From Candidatus Sulfotelmatobacter sp. (GTDB taxonomy: Bacteria > Acidobacteriota > Terriglobia > Terriglobales > Acidobacteriaceae), in contig JAOAPI010000150.1 in assembly GCA_025462865.1 (NCBI GenBank), positions 124,001 through 188,000 on the forward strand: 64,000 bases of DNA, in the 5' to 3' direction. Below, in pieces: positions 34,620 through 44,345 of the stretch (positions are counted from its first letter, which is position 1; the number at the start of each line of letters is the position of its first letter). A model generated the notes under the pieces. It did no database searches. It was not told the DNA's origin and saw only the letters and a program-made list of their open reading frames with translations. Position numbers and translations under genes: made by a program.

Positions 34620-36131
34620 ATGCGGAATTTCACTCGTCGAGAACTACTTAAACTAGGAACTGCCGCGGCCGCAGCCGAACTGGCATCTTTGGGTCTGCAC
34701 GGCTGTGGTATCTCTCGGTCGACTCCTCCCGTCCTGTCGAGTTGCTCCAAAATAACCGACATCGAACATGTAGTGATCTTGATGCAGGAAAACCGTTCTT
34801 TCGATCACTACTTTGGAAGCTACCGTGGCGTCCGCGGATTTTCCGATCAAAGCGCGGCATTCCAACAACCGGATCCAGCGAACACTGCAAGCTCACCGGC
34901 AGGTGTTCTTTTGCCATTCCACCTCGACACCTCCAAAGCGAATGCAGCCTGCACGCACGACATTAGTCACGACTGGGTGCCACAGCATCAGAGTTGGAAC
35001 AGCGGCGCAATGGATGGTTTCGTGACTTCGCGTCTTCCGATCGATTCCAACGACGCCGTATTGAGCATGGGCTACTACACTCGTGCAGACCTTCCCTACT
35101 ATTACGCTCTGGCTGATGCCTTCACGATCTGCGACAACTACTTTTGCTCGGTGATGGGTCCGACGGATCCGAATCGTCTCTACTCGATGGCAGCTTCCCT
35201 CGACCCGGACGGAATAAACGGCGGCCCTGTTTTGCAGACAATCGTCACAAACCGCTCATCCTTTTCCGGGCGTCTGACGTACACAACAATGCCTGAGCAG
35301 CTTCAATCCCGGGGAATTTCTTGGAAGGTCTACTCGTCGCCCGACGAAACTATTCTCGGCGGGATTCTGTCGGACAATGTTCTCTCCTACTTCAAGAATT
35401 TTCAGGATCCCGCATCGGTGCTCCACCAGAATGCATTTGGACCACAGTTCCCTGTCGACTTCCTCTCCGATTTAATCTCCGGAAATCTGCCCCAAGTCTC
35501 CTGGCTGATCGGGTCGATCCTGACTTCGGATCACCCGCCCGCCCCCTCACTCTTTGGTGAGAATATTCTTTCTCTCATTGTCAATGCTCTAGCAGCGAAT
35601 CCGGCCCTGTGGGCGAAGACTGTCTTGCTTGTCACCTACGATGAGAATGGGGGATTTTTTGATCACGTTGCACCGGTAACGGCGCCTCTCGGCACGGCAG
35701 GCGAATATGTGACCGCGCCCGCGGTGCCGGACCCGAACGTAATCGGCAGTCCGGCCATTACCGGCCCAATTGGTTTAGGTTTTCGCGTTCCCATGCTGAT
35801 CATCTCGCCGTTCAGTCGAGGCGGATTCGTGTCATCGGATCTCTTCGATCACACTTCGATCTTGCGATTCCTCGAAACTCGATTCGGCGCCGAAGTGCCC
35901 AACTTGAGCGCCTGGCGCCGTGCGACGGTCGGAGATCTGACTAGCGCGTTCAATTTCAATAAACCCGACCAGTCGATTCCGAATCTGCCGTCCACGTTGC
36001 AGGGCGACCCGCAGGCAATCTCGCAATGTGCCGCGAACCTGGCAGGAACGACGCCATACATGGTGCCAAGCACGCAGACCCTTCCGACTCAGGAGTCCGG
36101 CACGCCGACTCGCCCCAGCGGAGTGTGCTAG
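34620..36131 (+). CDS. Secreted phosphoesterase (phospholipase C / acid phosphatase family)
   Basis: A 503-residue protein with a twin-arginine-like signal (FTRRELLKLGTAAAAAELAS) and possible lipobox-like LHGCG. The phosphoesterase domain shows the family hallmarks: HVVILMQENRSFDHYFGSYRGVRGF at the start, DHPPAPS in the middle, and VTYDENGGFFDHVAPV near the end. These supply metal and catalytic residues in phosphatidylcholine-hydrolysing phospholipase C and AcpA-like phosphatases. Likely function is phosphate or lipid scavenging in the envelope. Confidence 0.9.
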   Translation: MRNFTRRELLKLGTAAAAAELASLGLHGCGISRSTPPVLSSCSKITDIEHVVILMQENRSFDHYFGSYRGVRGFSDQSAAFQQPDPANTASSPAGVLLPFHLDTSKANAACTHDISHDWVPQHQSWNSGAMDGFVTSRLPIDSNDAVLSMGYYTRADLPYYYALADAFTICDNYFCSVMGPTDPNRLYSMAASLDPDGINGGPVLQTIVTNRSSFSGRLTYTTMPEQLQSRGISWKVYSSPDETILGGILSDNVLSYFKNFQDPASVLHQNAFGPQFPVDFLSDLISGNLPQVSWLIGSILTSDHPPAPSLFGENILSLIVNALAANPALWAKTVLLVTYDENGGFFDHVAPVTAPLGTAGEYVTAPAVPDPNVIGSPAITGPIGLGFRVPMLIISPFSRGGFVSSDLFDHTSILRFLETRFGAEVPNLSAWRRATVGDLTSAFNFNKPDQSIPNLPSTLQGDPQAISQCAANLAGTTPYMVPSTQTLPTQESGTPTRPSGVC

Positions 36132-36144
36132 TCACAAAAACAAA

Positions 36145-36166
36145 AGAGGGGCTCGGGAGCCCCTCT
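36145..36166 (-). terminator. Intrinsic terminator (minus-strand T-tract)
   Basis: AGAGGGGCT-CGGG-AGCCCCTCT, a 9-bp stem with a 4-nt loop. On the minus strand it is followed by CTTTTGTTTTTGTG shape T-runs, so it fits termination of the small secreted protein gene. On the plus strand it can also mark the end of the phosphoesterase transcript. Confidence 0.78.
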
Positions 36167-36188
36167 AGAGTCGCAGTGAAACAGATAG

Positions 36189-36590
36189 CTACCGCTGACA
36201 AGAGTCGCTGACCATCTTCACGTCCGTAACCTTCAAATGCCCGTGCTCGGTGTTGTTCTTCTTCATGCCCGTGTCTTTCGCCGCGTCTTTCGAATCTTCC
36301 TTAAGGTTATGAGCCATCGCGTTCGACACCACACCTGTTGCGGAAATCGTGTGGCCCACATGATTGGCGAGGTCTACGCCGCTCTTGCTTCCTCGCACTT
36401 CCCAGGTACTCCCGTTGCTTCCCGTGAGCATGAACTCATCGGCACCGTCGCCTTTGGTCAGGCAACCCGTTACGGTTCGTACGTCCGACTTTGACTTGGA
36501 ATCACTGGTGTCATCTTGCGCCGCCGCCCATGACGCGGTGAGACCGGCAAGAATGAGAAGCATCAGCAAACGATTCACTTTGGTTGTCAT
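36189..36590 (-). CDS. Small secreted protein of unknown function
   Basis: A 133-residue protein with a signal peptide (LLMLLILAGLTASWAAAQ). The mature part has a beta-rich core beginning VRTVTGCLTKGDGADEFML and including GHTISATGVVS, an OB-like pattern often annotated as a DUF in Acidobacteria, and a charged tail with KKNNTEHGHLKVTDV. AAAGGAG precedes the chosen ATG; the frame runs 31 codons further upstream without support. Confidence 0.8.
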   Translation of the reverse strand: MTTKVNRLLMLLILAGLTASWAAAQDDTSDSKSKSDVRTVTGCLTKGDGADEFMLTGSNGSTWEVRGSKSGVDLANHVGHTISATGVVSNAMAHNLKEDSKDAAKDTGMKKNNTEHGHLKVTDVKMVSDSCQR

Positions 36591-36992
36591 TGGTTCTCCT
36601 TTGAGTACTGCGCCAGCAAGATTTTCACTGAGCAAAGACGCACAACCCGCGGTGCGCCTGAAACGAACATAAGTTAGTTGCACAAAACTTCACACGCGAC
36701 CTCAGCCAACAAAATATATTTGTTCGTAATTTCTAAACCCAATTGAAAATCGTTCGAGTAAACGGGTGCACAACCACAGCAAATTGTCCATAGTTCTGTC
36801 GCCGAATCCCAGCGCATCTCGCCTTTCTCCATAGAGATACAGCATGAACCTGATGGCTGGTAAGCGAGATAAACCATAGATTGGACATAGCTGATACCAC
36901 ATCGCAAGCGTATGGCACCCGTGGCCGACCGCAACTGAGGGCTTTGATAAAAACCTCATGGTTGTGCCCGCCGCTGGTCCAGGATTTCGACC
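36591..36992. promoter_or_regulatory. Divergent intergenic region
   Basis: Four hundred bases between the small secreted protein (minus) and the GT4 gene (plus). Open frames of up to 94 codons exist on the minus strand but lack ribosome sites and protein-like composition. An AT-rich patch near 36705-36735 could hold a promoter. No known RNA is seen. Confidence 0.3.
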
Positions 36993-38090
36993 ATGAGGAT
37001 TGCTCAGGTAGCGCCACTGTATGAAAGCGTTCCCCCCAAGCTATATGGCGGGACGGAGCGCGTCGTCTCCTGGCTTACGGAAGAATTGGTCCGCGATGGC
37101 CATGAGGTCACCCTGTTCGCTAGTGGCGACTCATTGACCACAGCGCGCCTGGTGGCGCCTTGTAAAAAGGCTTTGCGGCTGGATCCGGACTGCGTCGACC
37201 AGGTGGCCCATCACATAATCATGCTGGACCAGGTTTTCAGCGAAGAGAAGAACTTCGACATAATTCATTATCACGTGGACTATCTACATTTCCCGTTCAG
37301 TCGGCAGCATCAGGTTGCAACTGTGACAACCCTTCACGGCAGCCTCGACCTTCCTGATCTGGTGCCGGTTTACCAGCACTTCAAAGCGGTGCCAGTGATC
37401 TCGATTTCGGATGCTCAGCGTGAGCCTATTCCGTGGGCGAATTGGCAAGGAACTGTTCATCATGGTATGCCCCGAAATTATTTTCCCTTAGGCAATGGCA
37501 AAGGCGGATACTTGGCGTTTCTGGGACGAACCTCGCCCGAGAAGGGTTTGGATCAGGCTATCGAAATTGCCAAACGAGCCGGAGTGCCGTTAAAGATCGC
37601 AGCCAAGATCGATCGGGTTGATGTGGGATATTTTGAGGCCGTAATCGAGCCGATGCTCGACCATCCTCTTATCGAGTTCATCGGTGAGATTGGCCAGTCG
37701 GAGAAAGGGGCTTTCCTGGGAAATGCCGCCGGACTTCTTTTTCCGATTAATTGGCGCGAACCCTTTGGCTTGGTCATGATTGAGGCCATGGCATGCGGTA
37801 CCCCGGTGATTGCTTACCCGATGGGTTCTGTTCCCGAGGTCATCCAAGACGGCATCACCGGCTTTTTAGTGCATGACGTGGAAGGCGCACTAAAAGCAGT
37901 GAACAGGCTGGGAGAAATCAACAGACGAAAATGCCAGTGGCAATGTGAACAGTATTTTAATGCTGAACGCATGGCCCAGGATTATTTGAACATTTACCGG
38001 CGGATGACCCGAAGCGAATCCCCTTCCATCCCCGTTTCCGATGGAGTTCTCAGTTGCCTGAAGATCGCGTCACACAACAGTACTACATAG
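36993..38090 (+). CDS. Family 4 glycosyltransferase
   Basis: A 365-residue GT-B enzyme. The N-terminus MRIAQVAPLYESVPPKLYGG holds the donor/acceptor glycine loop, and the C-terminal nucleotide-sugar site includes LAFLGRTSPEKGLDQAI and the EPFGLVMIEAMACGTPVIA motif with both glutamates. Its next neighbours are a glycogen debranching enzyme and a 4-alpha-glucanotransferase, so it may build or modify an alpha-glucan or a glycoside linked to that pathway (inference). The stop lies 37 nt inside the next gene. Confidence 0.9.
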   Translation: MRIAQVAPLYESVPPKLYGGTERVVSWLTEELVRDGHEVTLFASGDSLTTARLVAPCKKALRLDPDCVDQVAHHIIMLDQVFSEEKNFDIIHYHVDYLHFPFSRQHQVATVTTLHGSLDLPDLVPVYQHFKAVPVISISDAQREPIPWANWQGTVHHGMPRNYFPLGNGKGGYLAFLGRTSPEKGLDQAIEIAKRAGVPLKIAAKIDRVDVGYFEAVIEPMLDHPLIEFIGEIGQSEKGAFLGNAAGLLFPINWREPFGLVMIEAMACGTPVIAYPMGSVPEVIQDGITGFLVHDVEGALKAVNRLGEINRRKCQWQCEQYFNAERMAQDYLNIYRRMTRSESPSIPVSDGVLSCLKIASHNSTT

Positions 38091-40258
38091 CGACAAAGTC
38101 ATCGCCGGTTGATGACCGTGCGCAAGTTCTAAAATACGGCAGACTATTCTCTGTCTTCGACCATCTCGGGGATATCCAGACTTCCGGGCTCGGCGAGCAG
38201 GGACTATTCTTCGAGGGCACCCGTCATCTTTCAGAGCTTCTTCTTGGATTATGGAATGCCCGGCCATTGCCTCTTAGTTCTACCATCGAGACAAATAACT
38301 TTCTTTTCCGCGCCCATCTCACCAATCTCGATGTCTCCAAGGAGAATCAGGTCGTAATACCTCGTGGCATGCTCCATCTGCAGCGCTCAATTTTTTTGTG
38401 GCGCGATGTCTGCTATCAGGAGTTTGCTTTCGTCAACTATGGCCTTCAATCTCTTCTCGTCCCCTTCAGCCTGACTGTGGGGGCAGACTTCGCCGATATC
38501 TTCGAAGTGCGTGGCATGCAGCGGCAAAAGAGAGGAAGCCGATTGGAAGACCGCATTGAGAAACATTTTGTGCTGCTCTCGTATGAAGGCCTCGACAAAA
38601 CAATTCGTCAGACGCGTATTCAATGCGATCCCGCACCCACAGCGATCTCGGCCTCAGCAATTCAATTCGAAGTAAATCTCCAGCCCAGAGAGAAGCTCAC
38701 GTTCCATTTGGAGATCTCTTGCGATTCTCATGTCGTCCCGAATTCGATTGGCTATTCCCGTGCCATCGGTTCTGCCAGGGGTGAACAAGAACAGCTCTCC
38801 GAAACATTCCCGCAGATTTGCAGTTCAAATTCCCGTTTCAATGATTGGATCGGACGGTCGGCTTCCGATGTACAGATGATGACGATCGGTAACCCTGAAG
38901 TGAACTATCCCTACGCCGGGGTTCCGTGGTTCAGCACGGTCTTTGGCCGGGACGGAATCATTACGGCTCTCCAAATGCTCTGGTGCAGCCCTTGGATCGC
39001 TCACGGGGTTCTGCAATATTTGGCGAAAACCCAGGCTAAAGACTTCGATCCAGCGATTGAATCCGAACCCGGCAAGATCCTGCACGAAATGCGCAACGGC
39101 GAAATGGCCGCCTTGGGAGAAATCCCGTTCGGGCGTTATTACGGGAGTGTCGACTCGACCCCACTCTTCATTGTGCTGGCCGGCGCATATTACGATCGCA
39201 CCGGGGATCGCGACTTTCTGCAGCAGTTGTGGCCGCACATTGACCTCGCCCTGCAATGGATTGACCAACGCGGAGACATGGATGGTGATGGATTTGTGGA
39301 GTACGCCCAACGCTCCCCCAAAGGCTTAGTTCAGCAGGGATGGAAAGATTCGAATGACTCAGTTTTCCACGTCAACGGAACGCTCGCGGAAGCGCCCATC
39401 GCTTTATGCGAAGTTCAGGGTTATGTGTATGCGGCGAAACGGGCAGCGGCCCGACTGAGCAACGTGTTGGGTGACAAAGAGAAATGCAAGACCCTGGAAT
39501 CTGAGGCGGAAAAACTTCGCATGAGGTTTGAAGAGGCTTTTTGGTGCGACGAGCTGTCGACTTACGTGTTGGCTCTCGATGGACACAAAAAGCAGTGCCG
39601 AGTGCGAACGTCAAATGCGGGGCATTGCCTTTACACCGGCATCGCCACCGCTAACAGAGCTCGGCGGGTCGCGGAGACGCTGATGAGCGCGGATTCCTTC
39701 AGCGGTTGGGGCGTGCGCACCCTCGCTGCGGGACAGGCGCGTTACAATCCCCTCTCCTATCACAATGGTTCTATCTGGCCGCATGACAACTCCATCGTTG
39801 CATGCGGCCTCGCCAGATACGGATTCAAGGAAAAGGCGGGCCGAATCCTGCTGGCAATGCTCGACACCAGCAGGTGGGCGGATCTCGGCCGCCTTCCGGA
39901 ATTATTCTGTGGACTCGATCGTCATCGCGGTCAAGGCCCAACTCTTTATCCCGTCGCTTGCTCTCCCCAGGCCTGGGCGGCGGGGGCTGCGTTCCTATTG
40001 ATTCAATCGTGTTTGGGACTCTCGATTGAAGGCATCGGCAATCGCGTCTTGTTTGACCGTCCTTACCTCCCAGCAGGCATCCCACAGCTGACAATTAAAG
40101 GTCTTCGCAGCGGCGACGGTTCTGTGGATGTTTTTGTTGAACGCCAAGATGGTGCTGTGCGATGTGATGTGACTGACCAGCAAGGCGAGATCGAAGTAGT
40201 ATCGCTTCCCGTCGTAGGAGACAACGAGCGGACCGTAGCTCCGTTTCAAGAACAATAA
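38054..40258 (+). CDS. Amylo-alpha-1,6-glucosidase (glycogen debranching-type)
   Basis: A 734-residue enzyme. The N-terminal domain (SGLGEQGLFFEGTRHLSELL) is the bacterial GDE N-terminal type, and the C-terminal (alpha/alpha)6 barrel carries VPWFSTVFGRDGIITALQML and YHNGSIWPHDNSIVACGL. It hydrolyses alpha-1,6 branch glucose in glycogen-like polymers. The start is a TTG with GGAG seven bases upstream (38043-38046), overlapping the GT4 gene by 37 nt; no better start exists nearby. It precedes malQ by about 80 nt. Confidence 0.9.
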   Translation: MPEDRVTQQYYIATKSSPVDDRAQVLKYGRLFSVFDHLGDIQTSGLGEQGLFFEGTRHLSELLLGLWNARPLPLSSTIETNNFLFRAHLTNLDVSKENQVVIPRGMLHLQRSIFLWRDVCYQEFAFVNYGLQSLLVPFSLTVGADFADIFEVRGMQRQKRGSRLEDRIEKHFVLLSYEGLDKTIRQTRIQCDPAPTAISASAIQFEVNLQPREKLTFHLEISCDSHVVPNSIGYSRAIGSARGEQEQLSETFPQICSSNSRFNDWIGRSASDVQMMTIGNPEVNYPYAGVPWFSTVFGRDGIITALQMLWCSPWIAHGVLQYLAKTQAKDFDPAIESEPGKILHEMRNGEMAALGEIPFGRYYGSVDSTPLFIVLAGAYYDRTGDRDFLQQLWPHIDLALQWIDQRGDMDGDGFVEYAQRSPKGLVQQGWKDSNDSVFHVNGTLAEAPIALCEVQGYVYAAKRAAARLSNVLGDKEKCKTLESEAEKLRMRFEEAFWCDELSTYVLALDGHKKQCRVRTSNAGHCLYTGIATANRARRVAETLMSADSFSGWGVRTLAAGQARYNPLSYHNGSIWPHDNSIVACGLARYGFKEKAGRILLAMLDTSRWADLGRLPELFCGLDRHRGQGPTLYPVACSPQAWAAGAAFLLIQSCLGLSIEGIGNRVLFDRPYLPAGIPQLTIKGLRSGDGSVDVFVERQDGAVRCDVTDQQGEIEVVSLPVVGDNERTVAPFQEQ

Positions 40259-40336
40259 GTACGCTGGTTCATCTCGGAATATTTTTCGGTCCGAACCCTA
40301 TTGCATGGCTGCTCTCGGAAGCATAACGTTAAGAGG

Positions 40337-41860
40337 GTGATCTTTCCTCGATGTAGTGGAATCCTTCTCCACATCACATCCCTGCCCGGCGGCCACGGTA
40401 TTGGCGATCTCGGAAGTTCGGCTTACGAGTTTGCGGACTTCCTTACCGATTCAGGCCAGAAAATCTGGCAGGTATTGCCACTGAGTCCCACCGGGTACGG
40501 CGATTCCCCTTACCAATGTTTTTCAGCCTTCGCGGGCAATCCCCTATTTATCGATTTGGCCGACCTCGGTCAGCAAGACCTTCTAACCGCGCAAGACCTG
40601 GCCAATGCCCCGAGCTTTCCTGAGGAGCACATCGAGTACGAGCGCGTTATCGATTTCAAACTGGGCCTGCTTCGAAAGGCCGCACACACTTTTCTTGCGG
40701 ACAGCGGTCAGGCTGACCGTCGGGCCTTCGACACTTTTTGCCAGCAAAACAGCGACTGGCTGGACGATTACGCGCTTTTCATGGCTTGCAAGACGGTCTA
40801 CAAGAACGCGGCTTGGTCACATTGGGACCACGATATCCGACACCGAGATCCCTCTGCAGTAAAAGAATGGCAAACCAAACTGTCGTCCGAGACAGAAGTT
40901 CACAAGTTTGCCCAGTTCGAATTTTTTCGCCAATGGGAAAAGCTGAGGACGCACTGCAGTCATCGAGGGATAAAAATTATGGGCGACATTCCCATCTACG
41001 TCGCTCACGACAGTGCTGACGTGTGGGCTCATCCTGAGCTATTTCGTTTGGATGACCAAGGGAACCCCGAGGCGGTGGCAGGCGTTCCTCCTGATTATTT
41101 CAGCGCAACCGGTCAACTTTGGGGAAACCCTCTCTATCGTTGGGATGTGTCTGCTCGTTCTGGTCACCGATGGTGGATTGATCGCGTCCGGGCATCGCTC
41201 AAACTTTTTGATCTTGTGCGCCTCGATCACTTCCGCGGCTTCGAGGCCTATTGGGAGGTCCTTGCCGGCTCTCCGACGGCGGCCGGAGGCAGGTGGGAGA
41301 AGGGCCCGGGTGCCGAGTTTTTCCAAACATTACAAACTGAATTGAAAGAATTGCCATTCATCGCAGAAAACCTTGGTGTAATTACTCCCGAAGTGGAAGC
41401 TCTGCGGAAGCAGTTCGGCTTCCCCGGCATGAGCCTGCTGCAGTTTGCTTTCGGAAACGATCCGCAAGGCCCCAGCTTCCGTCCGCACAATTATTCTCCC
41501 GAACTTGTGGCGTACACGGGCGGCCACGACAACGACACAACTGTTGGATGGTGGACCAGTTCCGGCACAGGAGAGAGCACTCGGAGCGCGCAAGACATCC
41601 GCAACGAACACGATTTCACCCGAGCATACCTGAATTTTAGAGACGAGCCGGTAAATTGGGTGTTCATTCGTACCGTGCTGGCGTCTGTGGCAAACGTTGC
41701 GATCATTCCCCTGCAGGATGTTTTGGGTCTCGGCAGCAACGCGCGTATGAATTTACCCGGCACGTTGAGGGGAAATTGGAAATGGCGCTACAAGCCGAAA
41801 GCGCTGACGAAGGAAATTACTGAACAGTTACGGAGGCTCACTACTCTTTACGATCGTTGA
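40337..41860 (+). CDS. malQ: 4-alpha-glucanotransferase
   Basis: A 507-residue GH77 enzyme that transfers alpha-1,4-glucan segments between chains. The nucleophile Asp is in VRLDHFRGFEAYW, the acid/base Glu in FIAENLGVITPEVEAL, and the transition-state Asp in GGHDNDTTVGWW. PLSPTGYGDSPYQCFSAFAG is the family N-terminal signature. The GTG chosen gives a start MIFPRCSGILLHITSLPGG like known MalQ proteins; the frame also has a TTG 12 codons upstream, and neither has a clean ribosome site. Confidence 0.93.
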   Translation: MIFPRCSGILLHITSLPGGHGIGDLGSSAYEFADFLTDSGQKIWQVLPLSPTGYGDSPYQCFSAFAGNPLFIDLADLGQQDLLTAQDLANAPSFPEEHIEYERVIDFKLGLLRKAAHTFLADSGQADRRAFDTFCQQNSDWLDDYALFMACKTVYKNAAWSHWDHDIRHRDPSAVKEWQTKLSSETEVHKFAQFEFFRQWEKLRTHCSHRGIKIMGDIPIYVAHDSADVWAHPELFRLDDQGNPEAVAGVPPDYFSATGQLWGNPLYRWDVSARSGHRWWIDRVRASLKLFDLVRLDHFRGFEAYWEVLAGSPTAAGGRWEKGPGAEFFQTLQTELKELPFIAENLGVITPEVEALRKQFGFPGMSLLQFAFGNDPQGPSFRPHNYSPELVAYTGGHDNDTTVGWWTSSGTGESTRSAQDIRNEHDFTRAYLNFRDEPVNWVFIRTVLASVANVAIIPLQDVLGLGSNARMNLPGTLRGNWKWRYKPKALTKEITEQLRRLTTLYDR

Positions 41861-41883
41861 TCGTTGATGTTGATCGTTGATCG
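41852..41883 (+). repeat. Short GATCGTTGAT tandem-like repeat
   Basis: GATCGTTGA appears in three closely spaced imperfect units over the malQ stop codon and the next 20 bases, with GATCGTTGAT exact at 41852-41861 and 41872-41881. It looks like slippage-type duplication and has no clear regulatory reading. Confidence 0.6.
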
Positions 41884-41934
41884 CGGACTCCCTTTGCGTC
41901 TGGCTTTCATCAGAATTGTGGTGGATAATGCCGC

Positions 41935-42255
41935 ATGCATGCTGAGGCGGTCCGATACGATGCCATGCCATCGAAGCCGGGACTACTCCATGATGACGGC
42001 CGTCCGGTTCGGTGCGATGAATGCGACATCAAATATCATCTGCACTACGATAGCGAAGCGGAGACTTCAATCACGTTCTGCAGCATACTAGCCGACGAAA
42101 TCGTTACGGCTCTCCATCCGGAGCATCGAAGCAATGTCGTGCTGGATCTAGCTCCGCTAGGCGAGAACCACTCACAGAAATCAGAAGTGCTATGGTCGAT
42201 CCGAATTCCCTTAGTGATCCCGCTGAAAAAGAAGCCCAAACATTCGCTGGAATAG
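41935..42255 (+). CDS. Possible small Cys-containing protein
   Basis: A 106-residue frame with protein-like character: the segment VRCDECDIKYHLHYDSEAET, then SITFCSILADEIVTALHPEH and a basic tail PLKKKPKHSLE. The CxxC plus nearby His/Asp suggests a zinc-binding or small regulatory fold. The ribosome site is weak and the first 20 residues may not be translated. It occupies most of a 435-base gap between malQ and the converging mechanosensitive-channel gene. Confidence 0.5.
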   Translation: MHAEAVRYDAMPSKPGLLHDDGRPVRCDECDIKYHLHYDSEAETSITFCSILADEIVTALHPEHRSNVVLDLAPLGENHSQKSEVLWSIRIPLVIPLKKKPKHSLE

Positions 42256-42295
42256 CTTGAGCAGAGCGAAATAGATTTCTTCGACCTTGGCTGAA

Positions 42296-43000
42296 CTAAA
42301 GAGGCGAGAGCTCGTCTTCGTTTTCTTCCGCCTTGCCGCGAACAAACTTCTTCTCCAGAAACCGGCGTGCCAGATCTTTACCGCCCAGGCCGAATGCAAT
42401 TGCCAGGCCGAACATTGCTGCTCCAAAAACAATTCCGAAGGCAACCAGCATGGTCTGCTCTGCCAGACCCAATTCTTCAAAGACAATAGACAGCACGAAA
42501 ACGATAATGATGCTTCGAACAGCAACGCTTACAACGCGCGGAGAAGGCACGCTCCCATTTACTGCAGCCAGCAGCGCGGCGCGCGAAAAGAAGCTGGCTG
42601 CCAGCAGACCAAAAAACATGATGAACATGGCAACGAACAAACGCGGCAGGAAAAGAAAGAACCTTGCGATTTGCTCCTGAAGGCCCAATATCCCGAGCAC
42701 GCTTACTCCCAGCAGAATGAAGCCAAGCCAGGCCACCCAGAAGACGAACCGGCTCAATACCTCCGACGCCGAAGGCATGGCAGCCTTATTCAGCAGTTGA
42801 GAGGCGCCCGCGTTTTCAGACAGCTTATCGAACTTCATGAGCCGTAGAATGCTGCGCAGGGCCACTTTTACAAGGTACGCAATCACCCACCCTACAAACG
42901 CGAGGATCAGCAACACGATAAGACGAGGAAGGAAGTGGGCGAAGCCCCTGGCAAGTTCGTGCAGTGCCTGAGTCAATTCGCTGATAATCATTTCCCGCAT
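42296..43000 (-). CDS. Mechanosensitive-channel-like TM-helix repeat protein
   Basis: A 234-residue membrane protein with about five hydrophobic segments. It contains the 'conserved TM helix' type repeat (FLPRLIVLLILAFVGWVIAY and FLPRLFVAMFIMFFGLLAAS) and ends with FGLAIAFGLGGKDLARRFLE, as in CmpX-type MscS relatives that lack the cytosolic vestibule. It likely gives osmotic release or membrane-stress function, fitting with the trehalose synthase upstream in the same operon. It starts seven bases after the glycosyltransferase stop. Confidence 0.85.
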   Translation of the reverse strand: MREMIISELTQALHELARGFAHFLPRLIVLLILAFVGWVIAYLVKVALRSILRLMKFDKLSENAGASQLLNKAAMPSASEVLSRFVFWVAWLGFILLGVSVLGILGLQEQIARFFLFLPRLFVAMFIMFFGLLAASFFSRAALLAAVNGSVPSPRVVSVAVRSIIIVFVLSIVFEELGLAEQTMLVAFGIVFGAAMFGLAIAFGLGGKDLARRFLEKKFVRGKAEENEDELSPL

Positions 43001-43007
43001 AGTTGCC

Positions 43008-44345
43008 TCACTCTCCCGATTTCCACACTTGCAGCAGATAGGGTTTTAATCTCTCAAACTCCAGGCATAAACCTTCGATATTGTTCTCAACATCATTCGC
43101 GGACGCGTTGCGGTTCTCAGTGAGGAACGTGAACGCTCTCCCGCGGAAAAGCGGGGCCAGAGCCTGGATAATATGATCCCGACTGATTACAGATTTCTGA
43201 AATGACGCGGCAAACTCGTAAACCGTCTTGACCCACAGTTCACCAGAGTAATGAAACTCGTCTTCTCCCGAACGCGCGATTCGCTGCAGCTCTGCCAGGG
43301 TCGACGGGGAAAGAATTGATCGAAACACTGACTCCAATTCCACAATTCCGGTCGAGAACATTTCGCGCAGCCGTTTCCGATTCACCCGCATTGGGTCCAG
43401 AAGCGCGCCCGGACCGCCCCCTGTCGGAACCTCAGGTTGCGCGACAGCCACGGTACTCCACTTAGCAAAGTCTGACTCCAGCGCCGAGAACAGGACACCC
43501 ACGGTTTCTCGCAGCGTCGGCACTAGGTCAGAGGCGCGTCGCTCGACATGGTCCTTTTCTCCCAGGAAGGACTCGCTGATGCGGTATCCTCCGGTAATTG
43601 CAGCCAATGTGAGGCGGAGTTCAACACCCTGGCCGTCATTCCAACCGTTTTGGCTAAGGAATTGGCTGCCGAGACGCCCGGAGAATCCGAACTCAGACGT
43701 ATAGGGCTCATGGATTCTTACCCCGTAAAGTGCGCGGATCATCGGGTACAGCAGGTTCGTCATCAGCAAACCTTCAAACTTGTGTCTGCGGTAGGTGGGT
43801 GTCACCAGATCGAAGCCATCGCGATATATGGGACGAAGAAGTTTTGATAGCCACTCAGTTTCGATGTTCGTGGACTCCGGCGACATCACGACACACGCCT
43901 TGGCCCGGAGCAACTCGGCTGCAGCCAGAATAGTCCGCAATGCAACTCCGCTCGACGGGCTGCCGGCATACCTCGTGCTTATGGAGTGCAGAGTCCGGAG
44001 AGCAAAAAGATTTGAGGCTGGACGCCCGTCATCGATAGAAATTCCCGTAACCAGTTCGGGAGTGCCATCACGCGATCCTCCATCGGCATTTACGATTACA
44101 GCTCGCTCGCGGGGAAAGCTGCGTAGGATGCCGCTTTGTATCGCGCGCACGACCGATCCAATAGTCTTGGCATTATTGTAGGTCGGCAAACCCACCAGGA
44201 TATCTACTTCGCCGACGTTAATCAGTTGACGAAGAAAGTTATCCGTAAGAAAGGTTTCATCTTCCACTTTCAGCTCTGTATGGATCGCAGCCACACGTTC
44301 TCTGGAAGGCGCGCTTTGTGACTTGGTTTCCATATCTACATTCAT
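43008..44345 (-). CDS. GT-A glycosyltransferase (glucosyl-3-phosphoglycerate synthase-like)
   Basis: A 445-residue enzyme with GT-A features: VDILVGLPTYNNAKTIGSVV at the nucleotide-binding strand, VNADGGSRDGTPEL around the metal-binding Asp, and EFGFSGRLGSQFL downstream. The plan recalls the GT81/GT2 enzymes that make glucosyl- or mannosyl-3-phosphoglycerate, compatible solutes. The start ATG directly follows the TreS stop with no gap, so a role in osmolyte synthesis is likely. The donor and acceptor are not proven by sequence. Confidence 0.8.
   Translation of the reverse strand: MNVDMETKSQSAPSRERVAAIHTELKVEDETFLTDNFLRQLINVGEVDILVGLPTYNNAKTIGSVVRAIQSGILRSFPRERAVIVNADGGSRDGTPELVTGISIDDGRPASNLFALRTLHSISTRYAGSPSSGVALRTILAAAELLRAKACVVMSPESTNIETEWLSKLLRPIYRDGFDLVTPTYRRHKFEGLLMTNLLYPMIRALYGVRIHEPYTSEFGFSGRLGSQFLSQNGWNDGQGVELRLTLAAITGGYRISESFLGEKDHVERRASDLVPTLRETVGVLFSALESDFAKWSTVAVAQPEVPTGGGPGALLDPMRVNRKRLREMFSTGIVELESVFRSILSPSTLAELQRIARSGEDEFHYSGELWVKTVYEFAASFQKSVISRDHIIQALAPLFRGRAFTFLTENRNASANDVENNIEGLCLEFERLKPYLLQVWKSGE

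Noticed and set aside
36674-37017. Overlapping minus-strand frames of 85-94 codons upstream of the GT4 gene
   Set aside because: They overlap each other in different frames, lack ribosome sites and do not resemble proteins; I treat the area as a promoter region.
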